Origin: Bacteroides congonensis
GTDB lineage: Bacteria > Bacteroidota > Bacteroidia > Bacteroidales > Bacteroidaceae
DNA: 64,000 bases
Reading direction: 5' to 3'
Assembly: GCF_900130125.1 (NCBI RefSeq)
Contig: NZ_FQXY01000009.1
Coordinates: 1,146,325 to 1,210,324, forward strand
Position numbers and translations under genes: made by a program. Shown here piece by piece: positions 45,445-56,171 of this stretch. The notes beneath the pieces were generated by a model. It was not told the DNA's origin and ran no database searches. It saw nothing but the letters and a program-made list of their open reading frames with translations. Position 1 is the stretch's first letter. Every line of letters begins with the position of its first letter.

Positions 45445-46782
45445 TTAACGTTGATTCCTCTTTACCTTTTTTCTTCTGCTTCTGCGGTTCTGTTGCTTCT
45501 GACGACTGTAACGTTGCCATCTCTTATATATCATCCAACCGCTCATCAAAGCAACGACAACGAAAATAAGAATAGTTATACCCACTCCCAAATTATCTCC
45601 CTTGATACGTGACCAAATATCAAGCACTTCTTTCGTCTTGTCGCCAAAATCACGGATCATAGCACATCGTTCCACCACTTTGCGGTCGGGGTATTGTATC
45701 TTATCAATCTGTATGCTATCGGCACCCGGCCCGAAAAAATAGCTCAAATCGGCAAAATAGGCAAGTGTCGTATCGGTCTTCTCTTCCAAAATCTCGGGAG
45801 TAGCAATCGAACTTACATATCCGCAGAAATCCATATTTCTCAAAGCGATATCCGGGCGACACATGAAATTGATAAAGTAACTGGCCGCTTTCGGATTCTT
45901 CGCATATTTCGGAATCACCCAACCGTCATACCATATATTGCTTCCTTCTTTAGGAACTTCATAATCCAAGTCCACTCCTACCGCATTAGCTTCTTCAATC
46001 GCCCATATCGCATCACCGCTCCAGGTCATATTCAGCCAAGCCTTATTCTTCGTCATCATCTCCTTACCGAAGTCAGCTTCCCAACCTGCTATATTCGGCT
46101 TCAACGCTTTCAGATACTTTTCCGCCAGTTCCATCGCACGTGGAGAATAGTCGTTCATCAGTTCTTCCACTGTCACTGTCCCCTCTTCCAATTCCTTGGC
46201 ATGCGCATAGATGATAGCCGTACCGTAAGCATCGCGATAACTATCTTTCATCAGGATTTTTCCGGCATACTTCTTATTCCAGAGACAATCCCAGGATGCC
46301 GCAACCGAATCGGGAACATAAGCACGATTGTACAGAAGCCCCGCCGTTCCCCACATATAGCACACCGCATAGCGGCTCGCTTCCTCTCCCGGCTGGCTCA
46401 ATTTATTGATTTGCTCACGAATAAACGGAGACACATTATTCATATAATTGGGAGAATGGGCAAAATTCGTGTCAATAGGCAGAAGCAAATGCTTCTTCAA
46501 CATACGTTCAATGATATATTCCGAAGGACAAACCACGTCAAAATCTTCATGCCCTTTCTCGATCTTCGTCAACATAATCTCGTTGATGTCGAATGTCTGG
46601 TAAACGATGCGGATATTTTCGCCCGTCTGCTCCTTATAATACGCCTGAAAATCTTCGAGTACACTATCTCCGATATAATCCGCCCAGTTATAGATTTTGA
46701 GAACCCGCTCACGGGGTTCGCCGGAGTTATAACATCCGGCCAGACTCAACAATAACAGGATAACAGGAATTATTCTTTTCAT
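45445..46782 (-). CDS. potD: polyamine ABC transporter substrate-binding lipoprotein with C-terminal membrane anchor
   Basis: A 445-residue PotD-type protein: lipobox LAGC (MKRIIPVILLLLSLAGC), then KIYNWADYIGDSVLEDFQ, CPSEYIIERM, WLNMTWSGDAIWAIEEANAVG and YVPKEGSNIWYDGWVIPKYAKNP-like regions, as in spermidine/putrescine-binding proteins. Unusually the C-terminus adds a hydrophobic helix (GVGITILIFVVVALMSGWMIY) and a very basic tail (RRSRRKKVKRNQR), so it would be anchored at both ends. An upstream ATG at 46803 adds MCYYVNN; the start at 46782 gives a standard signal. Last gene of potABCD. Confidence 0.9.
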   Translation of the reverse strand: MKRIIPVILLLLSLAGCYNSGEPRERVLKIYNWADYIGDSVLEDFQAYYKEQTGENIRIVYQTFDINEIMLTKIEKGHEDFDVVCPSEYIIERMLKKHLLLPIDTNFAHSPNYMNNVSPFIREQINKLSQPGEEASRYAVCYMWGTAGLLYNRAYVPDSVAASWDCLWNKKYAGKILMKDSYRDAYGTAIIYAHAKELEEGTVTVEELMNDYSPRAMELAEKYLKALKPNIAGWEADFGKEMMTKNKAWLNMTWSGDAIWAIEEANAVGVDLDYEVPKEGSNIWYDGWVIPKYAKNPKAASYFINFMCRPDIALRNMDFCGYVSSIATPEILEEKTDTTLAYFADLSYFFGPGADSIQIDKIQYPDRKVVERCAMIRDFGDKTKEVLDIWSRIKGDNLGVGITILIFVVVALMSGWMIYKRWQRYSRQKQQNRRSRRKKVKRNQR

Positions 46783-46814
46783 ATTATTTACGTAGTAGCA
46801 CATTTAGTAATCCA

Positions 46815-47609
46815 TTAATCTTTTTTCTTCGCTTTCCCTGCACGGTAATTGATCGCGATAAGCAACGCCAGCACTACTACAAAAATAATAGCGGAAAGCG
46901 GGCGAAGTTCCGGTGTCAGACCACCTTTGCGGGCATCAGCGTAAATATAAGTGGAAAGCGTCTCCAAACCTTGATTACCGATAGTAAACACAGTTACGGC
47001 AAAATCGTCAATAGACAGTGTCAACGCAAGCATGAAGCCGCTAATCATTCCCGGACGAATCTCCGGTACAATGACTTTCCACAAGGCTTGCATGGGAGTT
47101 GCTCCCAAATCGAGGGCAGCTTCATAAATATTCGGATTCATCTGCTTCAGACGCGGCAGGACACTTAACACAACGTAAGGCGTACAAAATGTGATGTGCG
47201 CAAGCACTACAGTTGTATATCCTTGTGTGATTCCCAAAGAAACAAATAGAAGAAAAAGCGAAATACCCGTAATAATATCTCCATTCAGAATAGGAATACT
47301 ATTCACAAAACTAATCGCTTTGCGCGAACGGGATTTCAAATTAAAGATGCCGATAGCAGCTACGCTCCCCAACAAGGTAGAAGCAGTTGCAGCCAACAGG
47401 GCAATAGTGATCGTATTAATCAGTGCATTCATCAAGGAATGATGCGTGCCTGTGGTGAAAAGCGAAGTATAAAGTTTGGTAGAAAAACCTGTCCAGTTGC
47501 CCAACACTTTCGCTTCGGTGAAGGAATAGATGATGATAATCACGATAGGAGAATAAAGCAACAACAGCAATATCCACAAGTAAGCCTGCGCAAATATTTT
47601 CTTTACCAT
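46815..47609 (-). CDS. potC: polyamine ABC transporter permease PotC
   Basis: A 264-residue inner membrane permease with about six helices and the EAA loop for ATPase contact (YEAALDLGATPMQALWKVIVPEIRPGMISGF). PotC-like features include the late SIDDFAVTVFTIGNQGLETLSTYIY. It overlaps the potB stop region by 7 bases, indicating translational coupling. It forms the membrane channel with PotB. Confidence 0.93.
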   Translation of the reverse strand: MVKKIFAQAYLWILLLLLYSPIVIIIIYSFTEAKVLGNWTGFSTKLYTSLFTTGTHHSLMNALINTITIALLAATASTLLGSVAAIGIFNLKSRSRKAISFVNSIPILNGDIITGISLFLLFVSLGITQGYTTVVLAHITFCTPYVVLSVLPRLKQMNPNIYEAALDLGATPMQALWKVIVPEIRPGMISGFMLALTLSIDDFAVTVFTIGNQGLETLSTYIYADARKGGLTPELRPLSAIIFVVVLALLIAINYRAGKAKKKD

Positions 47610-48403
47610 AGCCCACCTCCTTCGTTAGAGTTGTCTTTATCGTCAGTGCTAAACAAAGAAGTAGCGGCAATCAGCAGCAACATAATAAGCGAAAGCGCCG
47701 CTCCATAATTCCACATACTGTTATTGATGTTCTCCTGAATCGTCGTACCGAACAGCTTGATATTGTTCATCGTCAACAGCTCGGCAATGGCAAAAGTCGA
47801 TATAGTCGGCATAAACACCATCATAATGCCACTCATCACCCCCGGCATGGAAAGCGGAAGAACTGCCTTCAGAAAGACCTGTACGGGGTTGGCACCCAAA
47901 TCCTGCGCAGCTTCGATATAACTATGATCCATCTTCTGCAACGTGTTATAAATAGGATAAATCATAAAGGGGATAAAGTTGTACACCATACCGAATATCA
48001 AAGCCCCCTCACCCAACGGTACACTGAAAAAGTCGAATAAAGCGACCGTAGCCAAAGTACGCACCAGGATATTCACCCACATCGGAAGAATAAACAGGAC
48101 GACCATCGTCTTGGAACGGTTCAGCTTACTGTTGCTTAGTATCCAGGCAGCAGGATAACCCAGCAAAAGACAAACAAGGGTGGTAATAATAGCAATGCCT
48201 ATAGAATAGACAAAGGTATTGATTGCTTCGGGATGTTCGAAGAACTTCTGAAAATTGGCGAGTGTCAAATGACCGTTATCGTCAGTAAACGCATACACAA
48301 CAATCAAGAACAACGGTATGACCACAAAGATCGCCGAAAAAATAATGTAAGGGAGAGTCCAACTCTTACGTGATGACAAAAAGACCAAAAACCTCTTATT
48401 CAC
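47603..48403 (-). CDS. potB: polyamine ABC transporter permease PotB
   Basis: A 266-residue permease with about six helices and the EAA loop (YIEAAQDLGANPVQVFLKAVLPLSMPGVMSG). It begins with a cytosolic basic segment (MNKRFLVFLSSRKSWTLPY). Spacing to potA is 11 bases and it overlaps potC by 7 bases. Confidence 0.93.
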   Translation of the reverse strand: MNKRFLVFLSSRKSWTLPYIIFSAIFVVIPLFLIVVYAFTDDNGHLTLANFQKFFEHPEAINTFVYSIGIAIITTLVCLLLGYPAAWILSNSKLNRSKTMVVLFILPMWVNILVRTLATVALFDFFSVPLGEGALIFGMVYNFIPFMIYPIYNTLQKMDHSYIEAAQDLGANPVQVFLKAVLPLSMPGVMSGIMMVFMPTISTFAIAELLTMNNIKLFGTTIQENINNSMWNYGAALSLIMLLLIAATSLFSTDDKDNSNEGGGLW

Positions 48404-48414
48404 TTCCTTTCCTG

Positions 48415-49806
48415 TTAATCGGTTATTTTAATTACACGAATTGCATCCGGGGGGATGGTAATACCTACACGGTCGCCGTCGTCCCACACGTCATTCGTAT
48501 CTACAAACACATTCTCGTCCCAGTCGGAGAACACCGTCAAATGATAATGGTCACCCTTATAAAGGATAAATTTCACTTCACCCGTCAATGTTCCGTCTTC
48601 TTCATTATCCTGAAGAATTACCTTGTCGAAATCCACTTCCACTTTGACATTCGTTTCGGGTTCAATACCTTCCACCGAAGCACATTCAAAGTTACAACCG
48701 AGGAATTCCACATGAGTGGCATCCAGTAACTTTCCTTCAAAAGTATTGCAGACACGCTCTTTCTTCATAATATGGATATCGAACGGCTTCACCAACAGAC
48801 CGACTTCCGCTCCGACCTCAAAATGATGGTAATCCTGCACAAGGAATTCATAGCCGCCGCAAAGCACGGTCATCTCATAATGCACGCCTTTGAATATGGA
48901 AGTCTGCACCACTCCTGTCAACTGTGCCATATCCGAAACCGGGAAAATATATAAATCTTCCGGACGAATCACCACATCAACCGGTGTATTCTCACCAAAT
49001 CCTTCGTCCACACATTCAAACTCCGTATCGCAGAAGCGTACCAGTTTGTCATGAATCATCGTACCATTCAAGATGTTACTTTCTCCGATAAAGTCCGCGA
49101 CAAAAGAATTGATAGGCTCGTTATAAATATCAATCGGCGTACCGATCTGCTGAATCTTTCCCTCACTCATCACGACAATAGTATCACTCAGCGTAAGCGC
49201 CTCTTCCTGGTCATGAGTGACATAGACAAATGTGATTCCCAGAGATTTATGCATTTCTTTGAGTTCCATCTGCATATCCTTACGCATTTTCAGGTCAAGT
49301 GCTGCCAGCGGTTCATCCAGAAGCAACACTTCCGGCTCGTTGACAATGGCACGGGCGATGGCTACACGCTGCTGCTGACCACCAGAAAGGGAATCAACAT
49401 CGCGGTATTCATAATCCGTCATACCCACCATCTTCAGAGCAGCTTTCACTTTCTTCCCAATGGTCTGTTTCGGTGTTTTTTTCAGCTTCAAGCCGAAAGC
49501 GATATTGTCGTAAACATTCAAATGCGGGAACAGGGCATATTTCTGGAATACCGTATTTACCGGACGCTTGTGGGGCGGAGTTTGTGTGATTTCCATCCCC
49601 GAAATTCGGATTTCGCCTTCCGAAGCTGTCTGAAAACCGGCTATGAGACGCAACAACGTGGTTTTACCGCAACCAGAAGGTCCGAGTATCGTGACAAACT
49701 CGCCCTTTTTCACGTTCAGTGTCACATCATCCAATGCTGTTTTCTCGCCGAAAAACTTCGAGACATGGCTTACCTCAATGATGGATTTATCTTCTTGCAT
49801 ATTCAT
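48415..49806 (-). CDS. potA: polyamine ABC transporter ATPase PotA
   Basis: A 463-residue ATPase: Walker [10 protein letters not shown], signature [14 protein letters not shown], Walker [13 protein letters not shown], and an H loop in [13 protein letters not shown]. The C-terminal regulatory part is longer than in E. coli PotA (378 residues) and seems to hold two TOBE-like barrels ([16 protein letters not shown] and [13 protein letters not shown]). The -7 element at 49823-49830 lies inside the upstream extension of the frame, so ATG 49806 (MNMQEDKS) or 49800 is the true start, not 49833. First gene of the pot operon. Confidence 0.93.
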   Translation of the reverse strand: MNMQEDKSIIEVSHVSKFFGEKTALDDVTLNVKKGEFVTILGPSGCGKTTLLRLIAGFQTASEGEIRISGMEITQTPPHKRPVNTVFQKYALFPHLNVYDNIAFGLKLKKTPKQTIGKKVKAALKMVGMTDYEYRDVDSLSGGQQQRVAIARAIVNEPEVLLLDEPLAALDLKMRKDMQMELKEMHKSLGITFVYVTHDQEEALTLSDTIVVMSEGKIQQIGTPIDIYNEPINSFVADFIGESNILNGTMIHDKLVRFCDTEFECVDEGFGENTPVDVVIRPEDLYIFPVSDMAQLTGVVQTSIFKGVHYEMTVLCGGYEFLVQDYHHFEVGAEVGLLVKPFDIHIMKKERVCNTFEGKLLDATHVEFLGCNFECASVEGIEPETNVKVEVDFDKVILQDNEEDGTLTGEVKFILYKGDHYHLTVFSDWDENVFVDTNDVWDDGDRVGITIPPDAIRVIKITD

Positions 49807-49822
49807 ACTAAAGTTTGGGCTG

Positions 49823-49830
49823 CAAAGGTA
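49823..49830 (-). promoter_or_regulatory. -7 promoter element of the pot operon
   Basis: CAAAGGTA on the plus strand reads TACCTTTG on the minus strand, giving transcription from about 49817 and a very short leader before potA. It decides the potA start. Confidence 0.55.
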
Positions 49831-49904
49831 CACATTTCTGCGGTTTTCACCTACGTGTTAATCTAATATAACAGTGTTTTTCGATGCTCGAGAGAAAAAT
49901 AATC

Positions 49905-49912
49905 TATCTTTG
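49905..49912 (+). promoter_or_regulatory. -7 promoter element of the thioredoxin-like gene
   Basis: TATCTTTG, 32 bases before ATG 49945. Confidence 0.55.
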
Positions 49913-49944
49913 CATAAATATTTATTCACTAATCTTACAAAAGC

Positions 49945-51045
49945 ATGAAAAAATTAACTTATTTAGTTATCGCAACAGCCGCCCTGGGTATGGTAGCTTG
50001 TACCGGTAACAAAGCTGGTTACGTTGTTACAGGTACAGTAGAGGGCGCAGCCGATGGTGACACCGTTTATCTTCAGGAAGCTACAGGTCGAAATTTGACT
50101 AAACTCGATACTGCTGTTATCAAAAAAGGTACTTTTACCTTTGAAGGTACACAAGATTCTGTTGTCAGCCGTTATGTCACTTGTGAAGTAAACGGAACAC
50201 CGTTGATGGTTGATTTCTTCCTCGAAAACGGAAAAATCAATGTCACGTTAGGCAAAGATGATGATTCTGTTACCGGTACTGCCAACAACGACGCTTACCA
50301 GGAACTCAGAGCCAAAATCAATGACATCAGCAAGAAAATGAATGGCATCTATGAATCAATGGGTGACACTACCTTGAGCGACGAACAGAAAGAAGCCAAG
50401 CAAAAAGAAGGAGCAGAGTTGCAGGAACAGTACGAAAACGCATTTAAGGAAGCTGTACAGAAAAACATCACCAACCCGGTCGGCGTATTCTTGTTCAAAC
50501 AGACTTTCTACAATAACTCTACTGCCGAAAACGAAGCATTACTGCAACAGGTTCCGGCTAACTTGCAAAACGATGAAGCAATCGTAAAAATCAAAGAGCT
50601 GACCGAAAAGCAGAAAAAGACTGCCGTAGGTACCAAGTTCATTGATTTCGAAATGCAGACTCCTGACGGAAAAGCTGTGAAACTGTCTGATTACGTAGGT
50701 AAAGGCAAAGTGGTATTGGTAGACTTCTGGGCTAGCTGGTGCGGTCCTTGCCGTCGCGAAATGCCTAACCTGGTAGAAGCTTACGCTAAATACAAAGGCA
50801 AAAACTTTGAAATTGTAGGTGTATCTCTCGACCAAGACGGTGCTGCGTGGAAAGAATCTATCAAGAAACTGAACATGACTTGGCCGCAAATGTCCGACTT
50901 GAAATTCTGGCAAAGTGAAGGTGCACAACTTTACGCTATAAACAGCATCCCTCACACAGTGTTGATCGACGGTGACGGTACGATTATCGCTCGCGGCCTG
51001 CACGGAGAAGAGCTTCAAGCTAAAATAGCAGAAGCAGTAAAATAA
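49945..51045 (+). CDS. TlpA-family thioredoxin-like lipoprotein with DUF4369 domain
   Basis: A 366-residue lipoprotein (lipobox MVAC, Cys19). An N-terminal DUF4369 beta domain (about 25-125; VVTGTVEGAADGDTVYLQEA, FFLENGKINVTL) is followed by a charged helical linker (about 115-210) and a TlpA/ResA-like thioredoxin fold (about 225-366) with the active site WASWCGPCRREMPNLVE. It probably reduces or isomerises disulfides in periplasmic or surface proteins. Single gene with its own promoter and terminator. Partner proteins are unknown. Confidence 0.92.
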   Translation: MKKLTYLVIATAALGMVACTGNKAGYVVTGTVEGAADGDTVYLQEATGRNLTKLDTAVIKKGTFTFEGTQDSVVSRYVTCEVNGTPLMVDFFLENGKINVTLGKDDDSVTGTANNDAYQELRAKINDISKKMNGIYESMGDTTLSDEQKEAKQKEGAELQEQYENAFKEAVQKNITNPVGVFLFKQTFYNNSTAENEALLQQVPANLQNDEAIVKIKELTEKQKKTAVGTKFIDFEMQTPDGKAVKLSDYVGKGKVVLVDFWASWCGPCRREMPNLVEAYAKYKGKNFEIVGVSLDQDGAAWKESIKKLNMTWPQMSDLKFWQSEGAQLYAINSIPHTVLIDGDGTIIARGLHGEELQAKIAEAVK

Positions 51046-51095
51046 AAGAAGCAAAGACTGTTTCGTTCTGGAGACAGTCTCTTGATGATAAAAAT

Positions 51096-51135
51096 TTAGC
51101 CCCTGCATTCTTTAAGATTGCAGGGGCTAATTTTA
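51096..51135 (+). terminator. terminator after the thioredoxin-like gene
   Basis: A 12-bp perfect stem (TTAGCCCCTGCA 51096-51107 with 51119-51130) followed by TTTTAT. A weaker AGACTGT/ACAGTCT hairpin lies just before it (51055-51080). Confidence 0.82.
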
Positions 51136-51185
51136 TCTATGAAAACAGCAGGGAGATTTACTCTCCCTACTTTATTCTCAATTAA

Positions 51186-53750
51186 TCAGACAAACCAACG
51201 CACGTAGCAGAAGTCCTGACGATGCGGAAGATCCGGGTTCTTCGGGAACATACGATAAGCCACCTTGAAGCTACCTGCATTCGACAAGCTATGTTTAACC
51301 TGGAATGTGTACAAATCGCCTTCTTTCTTGATTACGTTGAACGGTTCTACTGAGTAAACATGTTGTTTACCGTCGGCAGTCGTATATGTCGTTACCAGTT
51401 CAAGTCCTACTGCATCATTCAAGCCTTTCTCATCGATTACGTAAGTGATAGTATATTCTTTTCCGCTTTCGATGTCGCCTTTCTTCAGTTCTTCCACTGT
51501 ATCTGAAGACACGATTTCGATAGAATCCCATTTAGCAACCACTTCTTCTTTCCAAGCTGCGATTTCTTTTGCTTTTGCATTGTTATCGGCAGACAAAGAC
51601 GCAAAGCGTTTTGCCTGTTTGCAATAGAATTTGCTAAAGTAGTCATCCAACTGACGTTTCATTGTATAGTGAGGAGCAATCTGCGCGATAGAATTCTTCA
51701 CAACCTTGATCCAGCCTTCCGAATATCCCTTTTTGTTGCGGGCATAGTACAACGGCATGATTTCTGTCTCAAGAATACTGTAAATAGTAGCAGCATCTAA
51801 TTGATCCTGGTGTTCTTGATTCTGGTAAGTACGTTTTTCAGTCAACGCCCAACCTGCACCTTCGCGGTAACCTTCCAGCCACCATCCGTCCAATACGGAG
51901 AAATTGACAACACCGTTCATTAATGCCTTTTCGCCAGATGTACCGGATGCTTCCAACGGACGGGTCGGAGTATTCAACCAAATATCAACACCTGAAACCA
52001 GACGACGAGCCAACTGCATATCGTAGTTTTCGAGGAAGATAATCTTACCCAGGAATTCAGGACGACGGGAGATTTCGATGATACGTTTAATCAAGCCCTG
52101 TCCTGCTCCATCGTGCGGGTGAGCCTTACCTGTAAACAGGAACTGTACCGGATAGTCAGGATTGTTCACAATCTTGGAAAGACGTTCCAAGTCAGTAAAC
52201 AACAGGTGCGCACGTTTGTAAGTAGCAAAACGACGGCCGAAACCGATCAGCAATGCGTTCGGATTGATTTTATCCATCAGCGAAACGATACGTGAGGGAT
52301 CGCCCTGGTTCTTCAACCAAGTATCGCGGAATGACTTGCGGATATAGTCAACCAGCTTATTCTTCATCGTCATACGAGTCTTCCAAATCTCTTCATCGGG
52401 TACATTGTAGATAGCTTCCCAAATTTTAGGATTAGACTGGTCGAACCAGAAGTTTTCGTTGAAATATTTAAAGTACAGTTCTTTCCATTCCGTAGCGCTC
52501 CAAGTCGGGAAGTGAACACCGTTCGTCACATATCCTACGTGGCTTTCTTCGGGGAAATAACCTTTCCAGATAGAAGAGAACATTTCCTGAGAGACTTTTC
52601 CGTGCAGCCAGCTTACACCGTTCACTTCCTGAGAAGTGTTGCAAGCAAAGACAGACATACAGAAACGTTCGCCCTTATCACCCGGATTGTTACGTCCGAG
52701 ATCCATCAAGTCGTCCCAAGTGATACCCATTCTTGCAGGATAGCCACTCATATATTTACCGAACAAGCCTTCGTCAAAATAGTCGTGTCCTGCCGGAACC
52801 GGTGTATGAACCGTATAAAGAGAAGAAGCACGAACCAGCTCGATAGCCTGATCGTATGTCAATCCGGTAGCTACGTAGTCACAGATACGCTGAACATTAA
52901 TCAATGCAGCATGTCCTTCATTACAGTGATAAATATCTTTCTTGATACCCAATGCCTTCAGCGTCAGGATACCACCGATACCCAACAGGATTTCCTGTTT
53001 CAGGCGATTTTCCCAGTCGCCACCATAAAGTTGGTGAGTGATAGGACGGTCGAACTCACTGTTCATTTCATTGTCCGTATCCAACAGATACAAAGAAATA
53101 CGTCCTACATTAACACGCCATACGTTAGCGTGAACATAATAATCCAAATAAGGAACGTCTACTACCAACGGCTTGCCGTCTGCGTCCATTACGCGGTCGA
53201 TAGGAAGCTGACCGAAGTTCTGTGCTTCGTAGTTTGCGATCTGCTGTCCGTCCATGGACAACGTTTGGGTAAAGTAACCGTAACGATACAAGAAACCTAC
53301 CGCGCACAAATCCACATTGCTGTCGGAAGCTTCTTTCAAATAGTCACCGGCCAACACACCCAAACCACCGGAATATATTTTCAGGACGCTGCTCAAGCCA
53401 TATTCCATGCTGAAATAGGCTACAGACGGACGCTGTTCATCCGGCTTCACATCCATGTAATCTCTGAATTTCGTATAAACTTCATTCATTCTTCGCAGAA
53501 TCACCTTGTCTTTTGCCAGAGCTTCCAGCTTTTCATAGCTCATGCGTTCCAACAGCAGCACCGGGTTCTGTCCACATTCTTTCCAAAGTTCCGGATCTAG
53601 ATCTCTAAACAGTTCAGTCGCTTCAAAATTCCATGCCCACCAAATGTTGCGTGCGATTTCAGACAACTTCTCCAACTCTTCCGGTATACGTGATTTTACA
53701 GTAACCTCTTTCCAGTTGGGAGTATTCACATTACTAACTTTAATTTTCAT
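51186..53750 (-). CDS. glgP: alpha-glucan (glycogen) phosphorylase
   Basis: An 854-residue GT35 phosphorylase of the short-N-terminal type. It carries an N-terminal DUF3417-like region ([31 protein letters not shown]), the central [34 protein letters not shown], substrate region CNEGHAAL and the pyridoxal-phosphate region [19 protein letters not shown] with the cofactor Lys. The last ~110 residues form an extra beta-rich domain. It releases glucose-1-phosphate from glycogen using phosphate. It follows the glycogen synthase gene by 37 bases, so making and breaking of glycogen are encoded together. Confidence 0.92.
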   Translation of the reverse strand: MKIKVSNVNTPNWKEVTVKSRIPEELEKLSEIARNIWWAWNFEATELFRDLDPELWKECGQNPVLLLERMSYEKLEALAKDKVILRRMNEVYTKFRDYMDVKPDEQRPSVAYFSMEYGLSSVLKIYSGGLGVLAGDYLKEASDSNVDLCAVGFLYRYGYFTQTLSMDGQQIANYEAQNFGQLPIDRVMDADGKPLVVDVPYLDYYVHANVWRVNVGRISLYLLDTDNEMNSEFDRPITHQLYGGDWENRLKQEILLGIGGILTLKALGIKKDIYHCNEGHAALINVQRICDYVATGLTYDQAIELVRASSLYTVHTPVPAGHDYFDEGLFGKYMSGYPARMGITWDDLMDLGRNNPGDKGERFCMSVFACNTSQEVNGVSWLHGKVSQEMFSSIWKGYFPEESHVGYVTNGVHFPTWSATEWKELYFKYFNENFWFDQSNPKIWEAIYNVPDEEIWKTRMTMKNKLVDYIRKSFRDTWLKNQGDPSRIVSLMDKINPNALLIGFGRRFATYKRAHLLFTDLERLSKIVNNPDYPVQFLFTGKAHPHDGAGQGLIKRIIEISRRPEFLGKIIFLENYDMQLARRLVSGVDIWLNTPTRPLEASGTSGEKALMNGVVNFSVLDGWWLEGYREGAGWALTEKRTYQNQEHQDQLDAATIYSILETEIMPLYYARNKKGYSEGWIKVVKNSIAQIAPHYTMKRQLDDYFSKFYCKQAKRFASLSADNNAKAKEIAAWKEEVVAKWDSIEIVSSDTVEELKKGDIESGKEYTITYVIDEKGLNDAVGLELVTTYTTADGKQHVYSVEPFNVIKKEGDLYTFQVKHSLSNAGSFKVAYRMFPKNPDLPHRQDFCYVRWFV

Positions 53751-53787
53751 AATGTTTTTATTTACTTATTGATGAATAAATTTTACC

Positions 53788-55449
53788 TTAACTCAATTGA
53801 CGCTTCATAGCATTGCGCAGGGCAATGTCGTAAGCCTCATAGTAATATTGTATAAAGTGTTTCCACAAAGCTTGTTCCGCCACTTCAGCGGCATGCTTGC
53901 GAATTTCCTTCACTTCTTTTTCCGTCTTGTCCGCAAACAGCGTAATCGTATCTTTGATACCATCCGCTACTTCCGAGTCATTGTAGTCCGAACGATGAAG
54001 CACCTCTACCCCATCATTGATACCATGCTGGTTTTTCAGGCTATTCACCCAAAGTCCGAATCCGGCCAGATCGGTAGTGATTGTCGGCACATGGAATGCT
54101 ACGCTTTCCAATGGGGTATATCCCCAAGGTTCATAATAAGAAGCATAGACACTCAAATCCTGTCCCAGTAATATATCATAATACTCCTTGTTCATGATAC
54201 CGTCGCGGCCGTCCAGATAGCAAGGTACGAAAATAACTTTCACCTTATCTTCCGGACGATTTCCCATTCCTAGATATTTCAGCATATCCAACACCTGGTC
54301 ATGCGTCATATTATGCAGCCAATGGGTAATGAACGGCACTTCGAGCGGAGTATCGAACTTATCCTTGCTCTTCAGACGTTCCTGCAAATCTTCACGGGGA
54401 TCGCCTACCCAACCGGGCACATTGATAAATGCCAATACATTCTTATGCAGGTTCTTATCCCTGTTCAAGCGGTTCAATGATTCCAGAAATACATCAATTC
54501 CCTTGTTCTTGAACTCATATCGTCCACTGGTTCCGACAATTAACGTATCGTCACCCAGATTTGTTCCCAGTAATTTATTCGCTACATTCAGCATCAGGGA
54601 ACGCGCACGTTTACGTTTTCCGGTGAATGTACTTCCTTTCGGCACAAAATCATCCTCAAAACCGTTCATAAGGACTACATCCGCCGGCTTGTCCAGCAGT
54701 TCCTTACATTCGTTGTTGGTGATTTCGCTGACCGTGGTGAAGCAATCCACATAATGTGCTGTCTGTTTTTCAATCGAGTGTTTCGATTGCATATTCAGTT
54801 CCTGAGCCATCTGATCACCGTTATAGGCAAACAAATAGTCATACAACGGCTTATGATTACCTGCAATCGACCGACCGATGGAAGTAGCATGGGTCGTAAA
54901 AATAGTCGCCACCTCGGGCACAGCTTCTTGTACATAAAGTGCTCCCATTCCTGTCATCCATTCATGAGCCTGATATACCACCTTATCCGTTTCTGTCAGG
55001 TTGTAGTGATAGAAACTCTCCACCACTCTGCCCGCAGCATACGAAAACATGGAAGCTTCGTCGTAATCGCCATAAGCGTGCAACGAATCTACTTGAAAAC
55101 GATTCCACATTTCTGTGTATATATCGTCTTTTTTCTCAAAAAAAGGTTGGAAATCGACTAGAATGACTATGGGTTCACCGGGGATGTTCCATCGTCCTAC
55201 ACGGACGGAAAGTTCGTCATTTTCAAGTGCATGCTTTTTCCAGGCAGCACATAGGTTATCCGACTCGATGAATAGAGGGTTCTCTTTTCCTTGCCACACA
55301 TCAGGACCTATGAAAAAAATTCTGTCACGGAACTTTTCCTGCAATGTATTTGCCCGTGTCGACAAGACGGTGTATATCCCTCCCACTTTATTACATACTT
55401 CCCAGCTGGACTCGAAGATATAATCGGGGGTTAATAAATCTTTTACCAT
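53788..55449 (-). CDS. glycogen synthase (GT3/eukaryote-like type)
   Basis: A 553-residue synthase beginning MVKDLLTPDYIFESSWEVCNKVGGIYTVLSTRA. Features are the KVGGIYTV sugar-nucleotide loop, HEWMTGMGAL, TTHATSIGRSIAG, VGTSGRYEFKNKGIDVFLESL and the late SYYEPWGYTPLESVAFHVPTITTDLAGFG with the acid E-x7-E motif. This resembles animal/yeast GYS-type synthase rather than bacterial GlgA. It extends alpha-1,4-glucan from a nucleotide sugar. The frame runs upstream to 55674, but the ATG at 55449 is chosen because a -7 promoter element (55484-55491) lies just before it and homology starts at MVKDLL. Confidence 0.92.
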   Translation of the reverse strand: MVKDLLTPDYIFESSWEVCNKVGGIYTVLSTRANTLQEKFRDRIFFIGPDVWQGKENPLFIESDNLCAAWKKHALENDELSVRVGRWNIPGEPIVILVDFQPFFEKKDDIYTEMWNRFQVDSLHAYGDYDEASMFSYAAGRVVESFYHYNLTETDKVVYQAHEWMTGMGALYVQEAVPEVATIFTTHATSIGRSIAGNHKPLYDYLFAYNGDQMAQELNMQSKHSIEKQTAHYVDCFTTVSEITNNECKELLDKPADVVLMNGFEDDFVPKGSTFTGKRKRARSLMLNVANKLLGTNLGDDTLIVGTSGRYEFKNKGIDVFLESLNRLNRDKNLHKNVLAFINVPGWVGDPREDLQERLKSKDKFDTPLEVPFITHWLHNMTHDQVLDMLKYLGMGNRPEDKVKVIFVPCYLDGRDGIMNKEYYDILLGQDLSVYASYYEPWGYTPLESVAFHVPTITTDLAGFGLWVNSLKNQHGINDGVEVLHRSDYNDSEVADGIKDTITLFADKTEKEVKEIRKHAAEVAEQALWKHFIQYYYEAYDIALRNAMKRQLS

Positions 55450-55483
55450 ATAATATATTAAAACTCTTTTTAGTATGCGAGTG

Positions 55484-55491
55484 CAAAAGTA
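55484..55491 (-). promoter_or_regulatory. -7 promoter element of the glycogen operon
   Basis: CAAAAGTA on the plus strand reads TACTTTTG on the minus strand, 35 bases before the glycogen synthase ATG. Confidence 0.55.
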
Positions 55492-55570
55492 CGCATTATT
55501 CTTTGAAAAATAATACTTTATACAAAAAATATGATTTAAGAAGAGGAAAGAAACGTTCGTTTGCAGTAAG

Positions 55571-55614
55571 AAAAGAATATCCCCTTGCCAATGCAAAGCT
55601 GCATTAGCAAGGGG
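55571..55614 (-). terminator. terminator of the V-type ATPase operon
   Basis: CCCCTTGCCAATGCA (55581-55595) pairs with TGCATTAGCAAGGGG (to 55614) with one A-C mismatch and a 4-base loop; on the minus strand it is followed by ATATTCTTTTCTTA. On the plus strand it is followed by a T run at 55622-55628. Confidence 0.8.
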
Positions 55615-55654
55615 ATTGAATGTTTTTTTAACGGGAATAATCCCGCAGAAAAAA

Positions 55655-56125
<471 letters not shown>

Positions 56126-56171
56126 CTATTTTTTATTGTTTAATTCTTACTTTAATTTTAATCTTCAAATT

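Noticed and set aside
52512..53600. 362-codon open frame opposite glgP
   Set aside because: Antisense shadow of a well-supported phosphorylase gene.
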